The notes beneath the pieces were generated by a model. That model made no database searches and was not told where the DNA came from. It saw nothing but the letters and a program-made list of their open reading frames with translations. From contig NC_080051.1 in NCBI RefSeq assembly GCF_026212465.1, forward strand, positions 20,387,446 to 20,451,445: a stretch of DNA of 64,000 nucleotides. The letters run 5' to 3'. The first letter of the stretch is position 1; the number at the start of each line of letters is the position of its first letter. The stretch is from Amaranthus tricolor (lineage: Eukaryota; Streptophyta; Magnoliopsida; Caryophyllales; Amaranthaceae). Shown piece after piece: positions 48,701 through 60,639 of the stretch. The position numbers and the translations under genes are program-made.

Positions 48701-49713
48701 AATATAAAACACCTTAAGCTACTCGTATTATGTATTGTTTATTAATAATTGCACTAGAATAAGATGTGTTTATTTCTTATGGCGAAAATCTAAAGTTTTT
48801 GACACGTTTGTGAAATTCTATAAAATAGCTCCAACTTAATTTCATGCAAATGTTCAAATACTAAGAACTAATAATGGGAGCAAATACGAAAAGATGATAT
48901 GAAAAAAATTCTTTTTAAAAAAGGGTCTTATTCATCAAATAAGTTGTTCATACACTTCACAATAAAATGGAGTTGCAGAAAGAAAATACGAACTTTACTT
49001 GAATTTACTAGAGCCTTTGATGTTTAAGTCTAAAGTATTATCATATTTATGGCCAGAAGTAGTTGCTACAACAAATTAGCTCACAAACCAGTTACACATG
49101 ACCAAGTTGAAACACCATATTATGAGATAGAACATGATTCACATTAAGAGCTTGTTTGGTATCAACACTGTAAACAGAATAGAATGGAATCAATAGAAGG
49201 GAGTAAAGGTAATAGTTACCATTCCTTTTAATAAGTGTTTGGTATAACAATAATTCACTTATTCTATGCTATCACCATTGCTCCTTTACCATTTCAAGTG
49301 TTTATTCTTTCATTTTCGTCTAACTCAAATTATACTACATATAATAAAACCTCTGGAAATCACTCCAAATTTAAGATAATCTAAAAAAATTATACCATAA
49401 ATTACACAAAAATTCAAGAAATCTCTATGAAGTAACTCTTGCCAACAAGATTATTTACATCATCAAGTTGTCACACCATCCTTCTTACCTTAAATTTCTT
49501 CATCTCAGAGGAGAGAGAAAATAGAAATGTTTGATTATGGAGGTGAGTTGAAAATTTCAATGAAGATGAGAAAACAAAATAGGCATGATTGATTATGGTA
49601 GTAAGTTATAATTTGAATCATCATTAAGAGAGGATATAGAAAAAGAGAGATATTACTGATGATATTAGGAGTTTGGTCGTGAGTCATCAATTGTCAAATG
49701 TACTTGTTACAGC

Positions 49714-50851
49714 TGGGATGATCATGGGTCTAAGACCTTGTTGAACCCGTCTGAATTCGCCTTTTTTTTTAAAGTCTGGGTCTTATTTTTTTAAACCCAT
49801 TAAATCTAAGTCGAATCTGAATCTAAAAAATAATTTACGAGAATCTGGGTCTCGGAGCCGGACCCTAAACTTATTATAAATTTATAAAATATTTTATTTT
49901 TCAAACTCCATTCTAATTATTTTAATAAAACCCTAACCCATCACTGTTTCACTACCTCTGTCATCCTCCCTCAGTTCAACCCATTGTGTAACTCTCCCTT
50001 GTTTGACTCCCTCTGCCCCTCTCCATTATCTCACTGTAAAAGAATTAATTTCTCAGCTCTTATTCATCGAAAAATGGGCATCCTACCAATTTGATAATTT
50101 TCGTCTACAGAATTTTAGGATCGGCGTTCAGATTTTCATACTTGATGAAAAGTACCTCTTCTTCTTCTGTTTTTAGTTGGTTAGTGGGTTAGTGTAAGCT
50201 CAGTATTGTTGTCTTTTTCAATTTTCTCCAATGTCCATTGCTTTATTTGTGAAGTATTAATTTGTGGCTGTTCAAAAATCCCTAATTTTTTATTTTATTA
50301 ATTTTCTCCAATATGTATTAATTTGGTCTAGATCTCAAAATTGAAATCTTAGTTGTTTAAAATTAATTTTTGAGATCAAATTGAAATCTCCACTGTTTTA
50401 ATTTTTGAGATTCATACCAAAATTAATACAATCAAATTAGATGTTCAAAAAACTCTAATTCAATTGTATTGAAATCTGATGGAGAGTAGATAGATTCGAA
50501 ATAATCTTAGTTGTTTAAAAACCATAATTTGTTGCTGTTAATGTTCTCAAAATGTTGAACTATGCTTAATAGTATATTGCTTAATTGAAGTTTCATGTTG
50601 TTCAATGTCAAAAAATGATAGCAGTATTTGTTTAATTGAAATAACATTATGATCTGTGCTCTAAACCACAGGAAATGGCAATCTCAAAATTAAAAAGTCA
50701 CGAGACCCTTTTTGGACCCATTATAAGATCTAGAGGGTCTGGACATGGGTCCAAAATTTCAGACCCTTCATGTCCGGGTCTGAGCCTCAATCCATTAAAA
50801 ATAAATGGGTCTCGGCCCAGGTCTGGCTGGATCCGCCCATGACCATCCCTT
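49714..50851. mobile_element. Nested TIR element within the old copia
   Basis: The ends carry an imperfect inverted repeat, GGGATGATCATGGG near 49715 and CCCATGACCATCCC at 50836-50849, similar in style to the hAT-like termini at 5433. TTACAGC occurs directly left of the element and again a few bases beyond the right end, suggesting a damaged target duplication. Subterminal text is rich in GGGTCT/AGACCC. No transposase frame is seen. Confidence 0.5.
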
Positions 50852-52453
50852 ATGTCTTACAGCTAAACAAAGAGAATAACAAAGTAATGGAATCAAATTC
50901 CACAAGGTAATGGAAACACTTCGCTAGACAATCAAAAGAAACACTAAGCAACGTAAATGATGAACACTATATTTTTCCATCTAGAAGCACCAGAGGAATT
51001 CTTCCAAGACAATATGATCCTAAATATGAGGTCAAAGATCAAGATATCTGTGAATAGGGAAAATATAGGGTGTTTTTTTCAAGGGGCAAAGGCGTTTAAT
51101 ACTAGTTTATATTCAGAAAAATTCCTACTTCAGTGAAGGAAGCTTTGAGGAGCAAGAACCGGAGTAAAGTGATGTAGGATGAGATAAATGCTTTAATTAA
51201 AAACAAAACGTGGGAGAGGTGCACTCTACTTGAAGGGAAAAAAAAGTAGCTCATGGGTTTTCACTATCAAATATAAAGCCATTTGAAACATCGAAAGATA
51301 CAAACATATAGTATTGACTATTTAGAGACCTTTTCACCAGTAGACAAGACTGACACTATCAGGGTCTTGTTTTTAATTGCAGCTAATAATGATTGCCCTT
51401 TACATCAATCTAATGTAAATAATGTCTTTCTATACGGAGAAATCAATGAGGAAATTTACATGGAGGCTCCACCGGGTTTTCCCACAAAGATTTGTTAAGG
51501 GAGAAGGGTGTAGATTGAGGAAAGCTTTATATGGTAATAACTAGAGATGACGAAGAGGAAAAAAATCACTTAAAAGAAAAATTGTTTCGTGAACTCAAAA
51601 TGAAGGACCTTGGTAGGCTCAAATACTTCCTTAGAAACGAGGTGCTTTGATCAGAAAAAGGTATCTTTATTTCTTAGAGGAATATATTGTTTATTTATTA
51701 GCTAAAGTAGGGATGATAGATTGCAAACTCATAGATACCCCTATGATGATGAACCATGGGTGACAAACGAAAGAAAACGAAGAAAAGCTGAATCAAACAC
51801 AATACAAAGATTAGTAAGAAAACTATTATACCTCTCTCGTATCAGACTAGATATTGTTAATGCAATGGGAGTTGTTAGTATATTTTTGCATGATCCTCAA
51901 GATGAACATTTAGATACGATTTACCAAACTCTAAGATATTTGAAGAATACACCTAGAAGGGGAGTTATGTTTAGGAAAAAATGGACATTTAAATCTCCTT
52001 GCCTTTACTGATGCAGATTGGAGAGGTGACCGGGATAATAGAAAGTCCACCTCAAGTTACTTTACTTTGATGGGAGATAATTTAGTTACCTGGAGAAGTA
52101 AGAAACAGAAATTAGTAGCCCTATCAAGTGCAGAAGCTGAATTTAGGTCATTAAAGTGTTATGGCTTAGGAAACTTTTGTCTGAACTTGGATTCATGCCT
52201 CAGAAAAGTTGTATATTGTATCATGATAATCAAGCAACACTCAATATCTCCAAGAATTCAGTTCAACATGATCGAACTAAACATATAGAGATTGATCGAC
52301 ACTTAATAAAAGACAACATCGAGGCAAAGATAATCAGTTTTCCATATGTAAGCTTAGAAGAACTGCTAGCTGATATATTAACTATGGCATTATCAATGAA
52401 GGAGTTGGAAGAAGTTTTATCCAAGTTGATTGTTGAAGATTCCATCACTCAAC

Positions 52454-52464
52454 TTGAGGGGGAG
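52454..52464 (+). promoter_or_regulatory. Polypurine tract of the old copia element
   Basis: TTGAGGGGGAG immediately precedes TGTTAGAAAATAAAATAG, which has the form of a 3' LTR start at 52465. Confidence 0.75.
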
Positions 52465-52600
52465 TGTTAGAAAATAAAATAGTTTTAATATTAGGTTGTT
52501 TGTTATAACTAACCATAGTATTTTTAGGGTGTTAGCTAGATTAGAAATTAAGTATAAATTGTTAAATTAGGTTGAACTTATTGTGAATGCCAGCATATTA
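52465..52600 (+). repeat. Beginning of the 3' LTR of the old copia element
   Basis: The sequence starts TGTTAG right after the polypurine tract. Its right end is not identifiable, and from about 52600 the text (TGCACAC, CGATGTGGGATAAACCATCC) looks like another repeat. Confidence 0.5.
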
Positions 52601-53074
52601 ACGGGAAAATACGAGGTGCACACACTTCATAAGCCTAGGAGATATGTATTATTCCAAAACTATATGACAATGGGAAGAAAGCCTCCAATAACTTATAAAG
52701 TGTGCACACCATCTTTAATTTTTCGATGTGGGATAAACCATCCTAACTCTCCACCCCCTCACATGTGAACCCCGTCAAGCTCGTATATGGGAGTAATCAA
52801 TTAGGGTAGGAACGCTATTCTTTTCAGACCTGCCATTTTTAATTTTTGATCGAGCCATCGACTTTGATATGCCATTCTTAAGTTGTATTGTATACTTAAT
52901 CTATAAGCTATATAGTCATATGAGATTTTATTTTTCATCAATACCAAGATTATTAATATCAACTTATTATAATTTTTAAACATGCACAATTTAAAATACT
53001 AATGATATAAATAATCCATTAGCAAATGCATCTAGTTAAATGATCAGATATTTTATGCTGAATAGAAGGAAATA

Positions 53075-53610
53075 TTGTTGGAAATACTTCACATATCATG
53101 TGTTGTATGTAGGGTTGTTCAATTTAAATGGGCTGAGCTTTGAAAGTCTGGCCCGGCCCAACCCAGCCCATTTTTATTACTATAAATAATTGTAATCCCA
53201 TTTGTCAACTTATAACAATTGAATTATCATTTATAATAATTAAATTGAAAAATTATTAATCATCTCTATTAACATTGTCATTTATAATATTTAAATTATC
53301 CATTAATTATGCTATTTACAAAGGCTCGTTTTCGACCGTTATTGAACCCTTTTATAGCCTGCTTCATTTTAAATATAATAGAGCTCGTTTTCAACCCAGT
53401 CCCTTTTCGGCCCCCTTCTAAAAACGGGCTGGATAAGGGCTCAAAATAAGGGCCCAGCCCATTGAACACCACTAGTTGTATGCAAGTCAATGCTTATTAC
53501 TCGTGGGTTTGTGAGCATGAGCCCAAGGGTGCCCCGTGGGTGTGTCTACACAAGTGGACCAATGGGATGATCATGTGACAAATTGTCACGACCTAACAAA
53601 TATCATTATT
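53075..53610 (+). repeat. Dispersed repeat fragment split by the hAT MITE
   Basis: Outside the MITE the text runs TTGGAAATACTTCACAT..., then CGTGGGTTTGTGAGCATGAG and TGTGACAAATTGTCACGACC. The second half recurs at 59900-60000 (CGTGGGTTTGTGAGCCCGAG, TGTGACGAATTGTCACATCC), and the palindrome-like motif also occurs at 208-227. It may be part of an LTR; neither end is certain. Confidence 0.5.
53110..53474. mobile_element. hAT-like MITE, 365 bp
   Basis: The termini TAGGGTTGTTCAAT and ATTGAACACCACTA are inverted (12 of 14 matching). An exact 8-bp duplication GTTGTATG flanks them (53102-53109 and 53475-53482), diagnostic of hAT. Subterminal GGGCTG/CAGCCC motifs occur on both sides. Confidence 0.85.
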
Positions 53611-53703
53611 GTAATTGCAGAAAAGCTAGTTGATAAATTAAAATATAACTATTTTTGTGAAAGACTGTCTTTTGGCGACATTAACTCAAAATAATAAGTT
53701 TAT

Positions 53704-55243
53704 TGTAACAACCTAGCTAACTGGTTGACCAAGTAACACAGGTCATCACGAGCTTTACTAACCTAAAGCACTCAAATCTCAAACCATTGACAGTGTTCAC
53801 CACATGTTAACTTGCCCAAACCATTCAAACTCAAATTATAACTCGCGGAAGGTCAAAAGATCTAAAACATAGCTGAACAACTAATCTTAAGTTCAAACAT
53901 CTAAACCAAAGTCCAAAATAATCATACAAGTCACTATAAAGTCCAAAGTCAACATAATCAAATCTACTACACGCTTACTACAAACCTAATACAAACACTA
54001 CAACTTCTCACATACTCAATTCAATATATTTTTTATGTATATTGTAAACAATCTAAAAGATGAAAACAACAGGAAGTCAGATGAAACTGAGTAAGCAGAA
54101 GCAATCCAAAACAAAACAAACATGATAAATCGAAACAAAAGATTTAAATGCAACATCAGTTTCCTAAATCTTTGTGCGAACTAGGAGTCTAGTTGAGAGG
54201 AACATCCATAGCTCTAAGACTATGTCACTCTCTGGTGAAGCTAGTCAATATCTGAATCAAAACTCGCCTCAAGAAAAGGGAGTAGGGAACAATGTCTCTC
54301 ATCTCAGTCAATGACCAGCTCGTAAGCCCGATCCATTGACCATATCACAATATCAGTATAATTAGTCATAACAAATTTGTTTCAATAATTATCAATTTCA
54401 AAACAACTTTGATAAATGAAAACCTTTTTTGAAACAGTAATCTAGACAGACCCTTTTAAGGGACTGCTACTACTCACCGGCAACGTCGCTTTAAGGAGTC
54501 GAGTCCAGTCCATAGCCATCAACTAAAATGGTTCTTTGATGATATCGTCTCTTGGAGCATAACAAGGTCACAACATCACTAAAGAGCGTTTGATACTACT
54601 ATACTAATATATAACTTATTAAATCTCCTCTTATGACTGTAGCTGGAATCAAAAGTCTACTCTAGCATTTCTAATCATGAAAGAATTATGCACGTTCTAA
54701 CTCAAATATTATAACCGCAATCTAAACTTGTTTACATTCTTTTAAAGATTACTGAACTCATAAATTTATTTATATTTCCAATTCTAAAATATTAATTTCT
54801 CAAATGTTACATTTCATCAGACTCCTTGTTGTTTTCATCTTTTAGATTGTTTATAGATCGGTACTAGCCAAGAATGATGGGATTGCAGAGGTGATTGGTG
54901 TATACATAGAAGATATATTGAATTGAGTATGTGAGAAGTTGTAGTGTTTTGTATTGGGTATATAGTAAGTGTGTGTAGATGTGGTAGGTTATGGTGGCTT
55001 TGGACTTTTATAGTGACTTGTATGATTATTTTGGACTTTGGTTTAGATGTTTGAACTTAAGATTAGTTGGTCAGTTTTGTTTTAAATCTTGTGACCTTCC
55101 GTAAGTTATGATTTGAGTTTGAATGATTTGGGCAAGTTGACATATGGTGAACATTGTCAATGGTTTGAGATTTGAGTTATTTGGATTAGTGAACTCCGTG
55201 ATGAACTGTCTTACTTTGTCAACCAGTAAGCTGGGTTTTTACA
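53704..55243. mobile_element. 1540-bp element with long inverted arms and 5-bp target duplication
   Basis: The left arm (53704 to about 54090) and right arm (about 54815 to 55243) are inverted copies at roughly 85-90% by eye, sharing for example CTTAAGTTCAAACATCTAAA and CTCACATACTCAATTCAATA. The ends are TGTAACAACC and GGTTTTTACA, and an exact TTTAT flanks both sides (53699-53703 and 55244-55248). TG...CA plus 5 bp is an LTR-type signature, whereas long inverted arms are a foldback/MULE-type trait. The right arm has about 60 extra bases at its inner end. The 0.7-kb centre has no recognised domain. Confidence 0.75.
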
Positions 55244-55248
55244 TTTAT

Positions 55249-55363
55249 ATTCTCGTAATATATGTTAGTTGGACTATTTAACCTATTTACTATAAAATAC
55301 GTCTCACAATAAGACCGTATTATATATACCACAATTTATTTAAAAAATGTAACAGTTCGTTTA

Positions 55364-55401
<38 letters not shown>

Positions 55402-56990
55402 AAATCTTTGATCTGTTCAACCTAGCTAGCTACCAAAGCACACATGTGTAGAATAAAAATCAATATAGCTCAACCGTATTTGAGCAGTTAAGAAATACTA
55501 TAAGCAAGTCATTAAGAAGTAGATAATCATGAAAAGCATAGACTTATGATTGTTATTATGACCATTATTACTGGCCACTATTACAACACTATGGAATACT
55601 TATACTAATTCAAACCCTTAAATTGTTGACATTAAGACATTAATTATAAGACAAATTCTTTAATAAGACCATATCATCGTGACTCGTGAGACGGCTTAAT
55701 ATGAGCTGACTAATATTTAATTTTAAAAAACTGCAAAAAAAAAAAAAAAAAAAAAACTGTTTTTCATTTACTTCAATTAATTTGTTTTTAAAAAGGATAT
55801 TAATTAAGCTGTTTGTATGGACCCGTCTCATGGTGAAATAGTTTCATACAAGACCCGTTATTTTTCCCCTCTCTCCTATTATCTCACTGTATTTTTTTTG
55901 GGGCTTTCACTAATCTTTTAATTAAAAACTAAGCCCTTTATTTTCTTTAGTTTAGTTTTTTTGTTTGTTTATAATAATATAAAACTCCATATTCTCTTCA
56001 TTGGATGGTTATATTATTGTACCTATTTATTGAGTTTTTTTTCTCTCTATTCTCTCAAATTTATTGATAAAGATTTTAGTAACATCAAGTAGTGTTCTAC
56101 ATCAACAAAAAATTGAATAACACTCAATTCTATATATATATATGGATGCTACCTCAATTCGAAAGACTCTAAACATTGAAATTATATGAAATAACAATGT
56201 GAAGTAATATATGTAAAACTATCAGATATATATTATGGATAACGATCGTAGTTTCATTATTTCATATTGTTATTAGATTTCAAATTTTATGTATTTGTTT
56301 GTTTTTATTATGATTTAGATTTTATATGACTTTTTAATCAGTGAATTAATTAATCTTAGTTTCAAAAAACATTATTTATAATAATATATAGTTTTTTACT
56401 AATTGTATTACCATACAAATTCATATTTTATTTCAATCATTATAATTAATTAATAAAATGTTGATTAAACTTATAAAAATATATATGACCGTCATTATTA
56501 TAATTTATTTAGTGGCACCACCATATTTAGACGACCAAGTCAAGATCAAAGTCGTCCAATTATACCTGGTTGGGTGCGCTACCACTTAGCTTGAGTCGTT
56601 CATGGAGTTTGAAATTTGATATTTCTCCATGTAAAGTCGTCTGACGTCATAACAAGGTCAACCAACTCATGTAAAAGTTGATTATTAATATCTGTACGTG
56701 TATCTAGATTGCTTGTGGTTGTTTGATTTTTTTATTTTATTTATTTATTTTTTATTTTTTTATTTTCTTCCAAGAAGAAACTGACAATGTCATTTTGGAT
56801 GTATATTTATTATTGGTATCTAGTGGATAAAGCAGTGAATTTAATTTAGAATTTATAATAATAAGCGTAAAAACCTCAAAGCTAAATTAAATTTAAAATT
56901 AATATTGTATAAAATGAAATTTTGTCATATAAAAAATCTATTTGAATTTTTGAATTATTAAGTCAAAATCAGCGTATAAAATCAAATATT
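55249..56990. other. AT-rich intergenic with homopolymer runs
   Basis: A T run (about 55368-55396) and an A run (about 55734-55756) are present. Between them GACGG/CCGTCTCAT-type motifs appear that are common in plant MITEs, without definable ends. No gene is seen. Confidence 0.4.
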
Positions 56991-57410
56991 TAAAGGTACA
57001 AGTAGGTGTTTCAAGCTATAAAATATTTTAACATTTTGAGATTTAAATTAGGTGTTTTAAGAGACTAAGTGAGTGTTTTAAGATCATAAGCAAGCATTAT
57101 AACTCCTAAGTAGGTGTTTTACAATCAAAGGTATGTATTATAAAGTAAAAGTTGTAGGACTCGTTCTAAAATGCAAAGTAGGTGTTAAGAGTTTTTAAAG
57201 TAGATGTCGTAAGACGAAAATAAAAAAGATCTAAAAGTAGTTTTTATAAGTAATAAAGTAGGTGTTATAAGACTCAAAATAGGTATTTTAAGATCTAATG
57301 TATAAATTTTTTGATACAAAGTAGTCATATTTTAAAGTCTCAACATCGGTGTTTATAAGAATAAAAAGGTGTTTTTAGATTTAAAATAGGTATTCAGCTC
57401 TTCCATATTC
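56990..57410. repeat. Degenerate short tandem repeats around AGTAGGTGTTTTAAG
   Basis: Variants of AAGTAGGTGTTTTAAGA recur a dozen or so times at irregular spacing of about 25-40 bp. Units are eroded by substitutions and small indels. No coding frame. Confidence 0.6.
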
Positions 57411-58772
57411 ACATTCTTTGTTATTTTAAAGTCTCAAGATCTAGTGTTTCTATGAGAAATAGGAACTTATATTTTCTTTAAAAAATTGATTAGAAATTTT
57501 GTAGTTAGAGAAACAAGGAGAAGCTATTCCTTAAAAAAAATTCATGAGTTTTTGCTTTTGTTTTAAGGTCATTTTAGTAAGAGATGGTCTTTCACAAGCG
57601 TTTTGTAAAAAATATGATCTGAAAAGTTGAAAATTAAAAATCGACTGGATCAAACCATTTTAAATTGGTTCGATCTGATCTAATCATAAAATATTCTTGT
57701 CTAGTCTAGAAATGTCCAAACCGTATTTTGTTATATGGAATTGATCATAAACTTAGTGAGGGATTTGATTACACTTCCTCTACAACTCTCATCATTGAGA
57801 AGAACGAAGCAAACTCCAAACGCATGTTGTGAAACCATTTGATTAAGAAGGTTGATTATTTGAGATTTAGACTTGACGTGGTGGACAAAAATCGGGAAAG
57901 AGTGAAAAGCCTCGCATGATTAACCTAACTAGAAAGAGTTACACACTTATAAAAGGTTTAAAATAAAGGAAAAATTATCTAGAATAATTTAATTTTTTTA
58001 TAATTTTTCTACAATAATTCTATTTATTGATTAACCACGAGTAACCAAATAACTTGTTATTGTAATGTAAGCGTTATTGTAATTCAAGAGGACATTTACC
58101 TAGTTTTAGGTAAATGTCGTCTTGAACTCATTAAAAAAAAACCATTAGTAAAAAAATGGATATCATATCCAAGACATGCATTTGTAATTTAGGCTAGCTT
58201 CCTCTCCTAATAGGCTATTTTTAGCATGATTATGATGTTGGGATTAGTTTTAACTTTTAAGTTGGAATTAAGTTACTTGTCAATCAAACATTAAAGATTA
58301 ATAAAGATGCTACTCAATACTACCATATCAGATCATGTACTCATGCAGATTTAAAACAAAATCCGATCTTCCTTAATTATTTTCTTTGTTCCTTCTCATT
58401 TCATAGATGGTAATAAATAGTGGTAATGAGAATGTAAATAAGTGTAATTTTAGTTGAAACATTTCTTGACTATCTTGATAGCCATGCTTGTCTAACTTCA
58501 ATTATCTCATTATCTTCATAAAATTTATTCTAACGCATTATAATTGAGAGATATTATATAAGGTGGTAATGAAAATTTGTAAAAAAAAATAAATTTTGTG
58601 ATCAAAATTTTATCACCATGATAATGACATGAAACTTTTGATGAAATTTTACACTATAAATCATTCCTATTACCACCATTTAGTACCAATAACCAAGCGG
58701 ACTGTGAGTTTATACCATATGACTCAAATATGTGAGAGATTTTTGAGTTATATGATGCAATGGGACAACATA
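57411..58772. other. AT-rich intergenic, MITE-like segment at 58400-58700
   Basis: No gene is seen. Text from TGGTAATAAATAGTGGTAATGAG (58408) to TTACCACCATTTAGTACC (58668-58688) is roughly inverted and resembles other MITE interiors in the window. Confidence 0.4.
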
Positions 58773-58780
58773 AGTATAAG

Positions 58781-59224
58781 CAGGGACGAAGCCAGGATTT
58801 TGCATTAAGGGGACCAAATTATCGATATGTTAGCAAATTATTTACTATATAAAAACTAATTAAACTGTGAAAATTTTAAAAATCATATGAACCGAAATGA
58901 ACTTGAATCATAATAAAAATTATATTTAACAAATGGAGTTAAAGCTTCTCTATGACTATCCTTTTGAAAAAACAAAGTGTTTTTCATTAAATAGGATGAA
59001 TGTGAAAATATGAAAGATAAAGAGTAATGATTACATTATAATATAAATTTATTAGTCTATAAAAAATAACAGTTGAATTTAAGATTTGATCTTTTAACCT
59101 TAGATTACATAAGTGTTGCTCTAACCATTGAAATTTTTTACCAAAACTAAAATACAAAGGATCGTATTTTCGGCAAGGAGGGTCAGGCCTCCCCTAACCC
59201 ATGTAGCTTCGCCCATGACCCATG
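58781..59224. mobile_element. hAT-like MITE, 444 bp
   Basis: An exact 8-bp duplication AGTATAAG flanks the element (58773-58780 and 59225-59232). The left end is CAGGGACGAAGCCAGG; the right side has TAGCTTCGCCCATG, inverted to it, followed by seven extra bases ACCCATG before the duplication. Non-coding. Confidence 0.75.
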
Positions 59225-59530
59225 AGTATAAGTTATAACGACGAATCAACAAAGCAGATTGATTTTTTAATGTATTGCCTTAATTCTATAATTGCTACTT
59301 CTAAATAATATCAAAACGAATTATTCATGTTCTTTTGTATTTTAAAATCTAAATATATATTTGTATATGCAAGTACAATGGATATTGTTGTTGGGAATTC
59401 GTATTATTCTACGGAAAATTCTTTGAAATTTTGTAAAGAAAATTTTGCAGGTATTGTGTTTGCATTAGTGTGCCATAACGTAAGACTATTACTATAAGAA
59501 AGTAATTTTCGGAATATCAACGATACCACA

Positions 59531-59695
59531 TGCCATAAAAACTTTTTTTAATTATATAGGATAGATTTTATTAATAACCAGCTATATGGAAACAAAAAAA
59601 ATGATTGCGGTTTGCCATAAAAACCTTTTTTAATTATATATGATAGATTTTATTAATAACTAGCTATATGGAAAAAAAAAAATGACTGCGGTTGA
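59531..59695. repeat. 82-bp tandem duplication
   Basis: TGCCATAAAAAC...TAATTATATAGGATAGATTTTATT... is repeated with an 82-bp offset (second copy from about 59613), with few differences. Confidence 0.8.
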
Positions 59696-59748
59696 AAATA
59701 TTTCATCTAAAATAAGATCTCACATTTACAAAATAGTAAGCCACTGAC

Positions 59749-59752
<4 letters not shown>

Positions 59753-59813
<61 letters not shown>
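59753..59813. repeat. (TA)n microsatellite
   Basis: About 60 bp of uninterrupted TA dinucleotides. Confidence 0.95.
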
Positions 59814-59818
<5 letters not shown>

Positions 59819-59859
59819 GGGTGAGTTAAATCCTCCTACTACCATATGGTTTTGAGAAA

Positions 59860-60010
59860 CAATGAATCTCACCAAGTGTATGTGCGAATCAACGTTCTTA
59901 ATCCGTGGGTTTGTGAGCCCGAGTCCACGGATGTTCTGTGTCCACACGAGTGGGCCACCGTGAGATTATGTGACGAATTGTCACATCCTAATAATTGCAA
60001 GTTTGCAACT
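59860..60010 (+). repeat. Second copy of the TGTGACGAATTGTCAC dispersed repeat
   Basis: It shares CGTGGGTTTGTGAGC, a GTCCACACGAGTGG-type segment and TGTGACGAATTGTCAC with 53500-53605, at reduced identity. No coding capacity. Confidence 0.5.
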
Positions 60011-60074
60011 ATGATTAATCTATCTTCTTTCTTTGGAAAATAAGGCTAACATAATATAAGGAAAAACTGTTAGG

Positions 60075-60352
60075 GTACATGAGTACATCGTAATTGAAAA
60101 TAGCGGTCTCTTGCTACTGATGTTGCATTATTACAAAGCAACAAAATCCTAAAGTCAATAATCATTGCATCGTCTACATAATTTAGCGATGCTACTAGTC
60201 TAAATAGTCTAAAATGGAGGGGAATTTTCGTACAAGCTTGGTAGAGTGACAATTAGCATAGTTAACTTTCTGTCTATGGACATGACACATTTCTTTTTAA
60301 ATTTCCGCTTGAAAGATCCCTGTAAAAGGTGCAAATTGAAGCATATATATCG
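60075..60352 (-). pseudogene. Second RNase H-like retroelement remnant
   Basis: On the minus strand the text parallels 19075-19330 base for base in long stretches (AAGCTTGTACGAAAATTCCCC against AAGCTCGTACGAAAATTCCCC; AATTATGTAGACGATGCAAT against AACTATGTAGACGGTGCAAT). Both are diverged copies of one dispersed element. It is short, frame-broken and has no motif of its own beyond that relationship. Confidence 0.5.
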
Positions 60353-60403
60353 AAAAAAGAGTATGCCTGACATATTAATCTGATTTAATCTTTTTAATAT
60401 CAT

Positions 60404-60632
60404 TCTATGGTATGTTTGGTAACTTAAAATTCATTTTTAAATGTTAAATTGGACCAAATACTATGTTTGACAAATCTTGAATTTAGAAATTACAATAACA
60501 ATGTAAAATTTGGTCAAGTATCAAAATTTGCAAATTTTAAGTATATAGGTATCATTTACAATTTTTAAATTTAATATCAAAATTAAATTTCATATTTTCA
60601 AATGAATTTTATGTTGCCAAACACTATCTAGG
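60404..60632. mobile_element. MITE with TATGTTTGGTAAC-type inverted ends
   Basis: The left end CTATGGTATGTTTGGTAACTT and the right end GTTGCCAAACACTATCTAGG are inverted, and the similarity continues inward through AAAATTCATTT. Interior AT-rich, non-coding. Target duplication not resolved, so superfamily is open. Confidence 0.6.
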
Positions 60633-60639
60633 TAATTAT

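Larger units (their letters stand above)
48810..52464 (+). pseudogene. Old Ty1-copia pol carcass, interrupted by insertions
   Basis: Part of the integrase is legible at 48830-49080 (ILRTNNGSKYE, SCSYTSQ then NGVAERK, SYLWPEVVAT). After about 1.8 kb of unrelated sequence, pol resumes near 50950 (IFPSRSTRGILPRQYDP). RT follows at 51283-51498 (YSIDYLETFSPVDK, HQSNVNNVFLYGEI), then the RT C-terminal part (51721-52011), and RNase H with LVALSSAEAEFRS (52095-52150) and KHIEIDRHLIKD (52278-52313). Stops, frameshifts and deletions are frequent, including loss of the YVDD region. The frame ends at ECterm about 52470, overlapping a polypurine tract. It is clearly older than the 22-27 kb element and of a different copia family. 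Confidence 0.85.
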
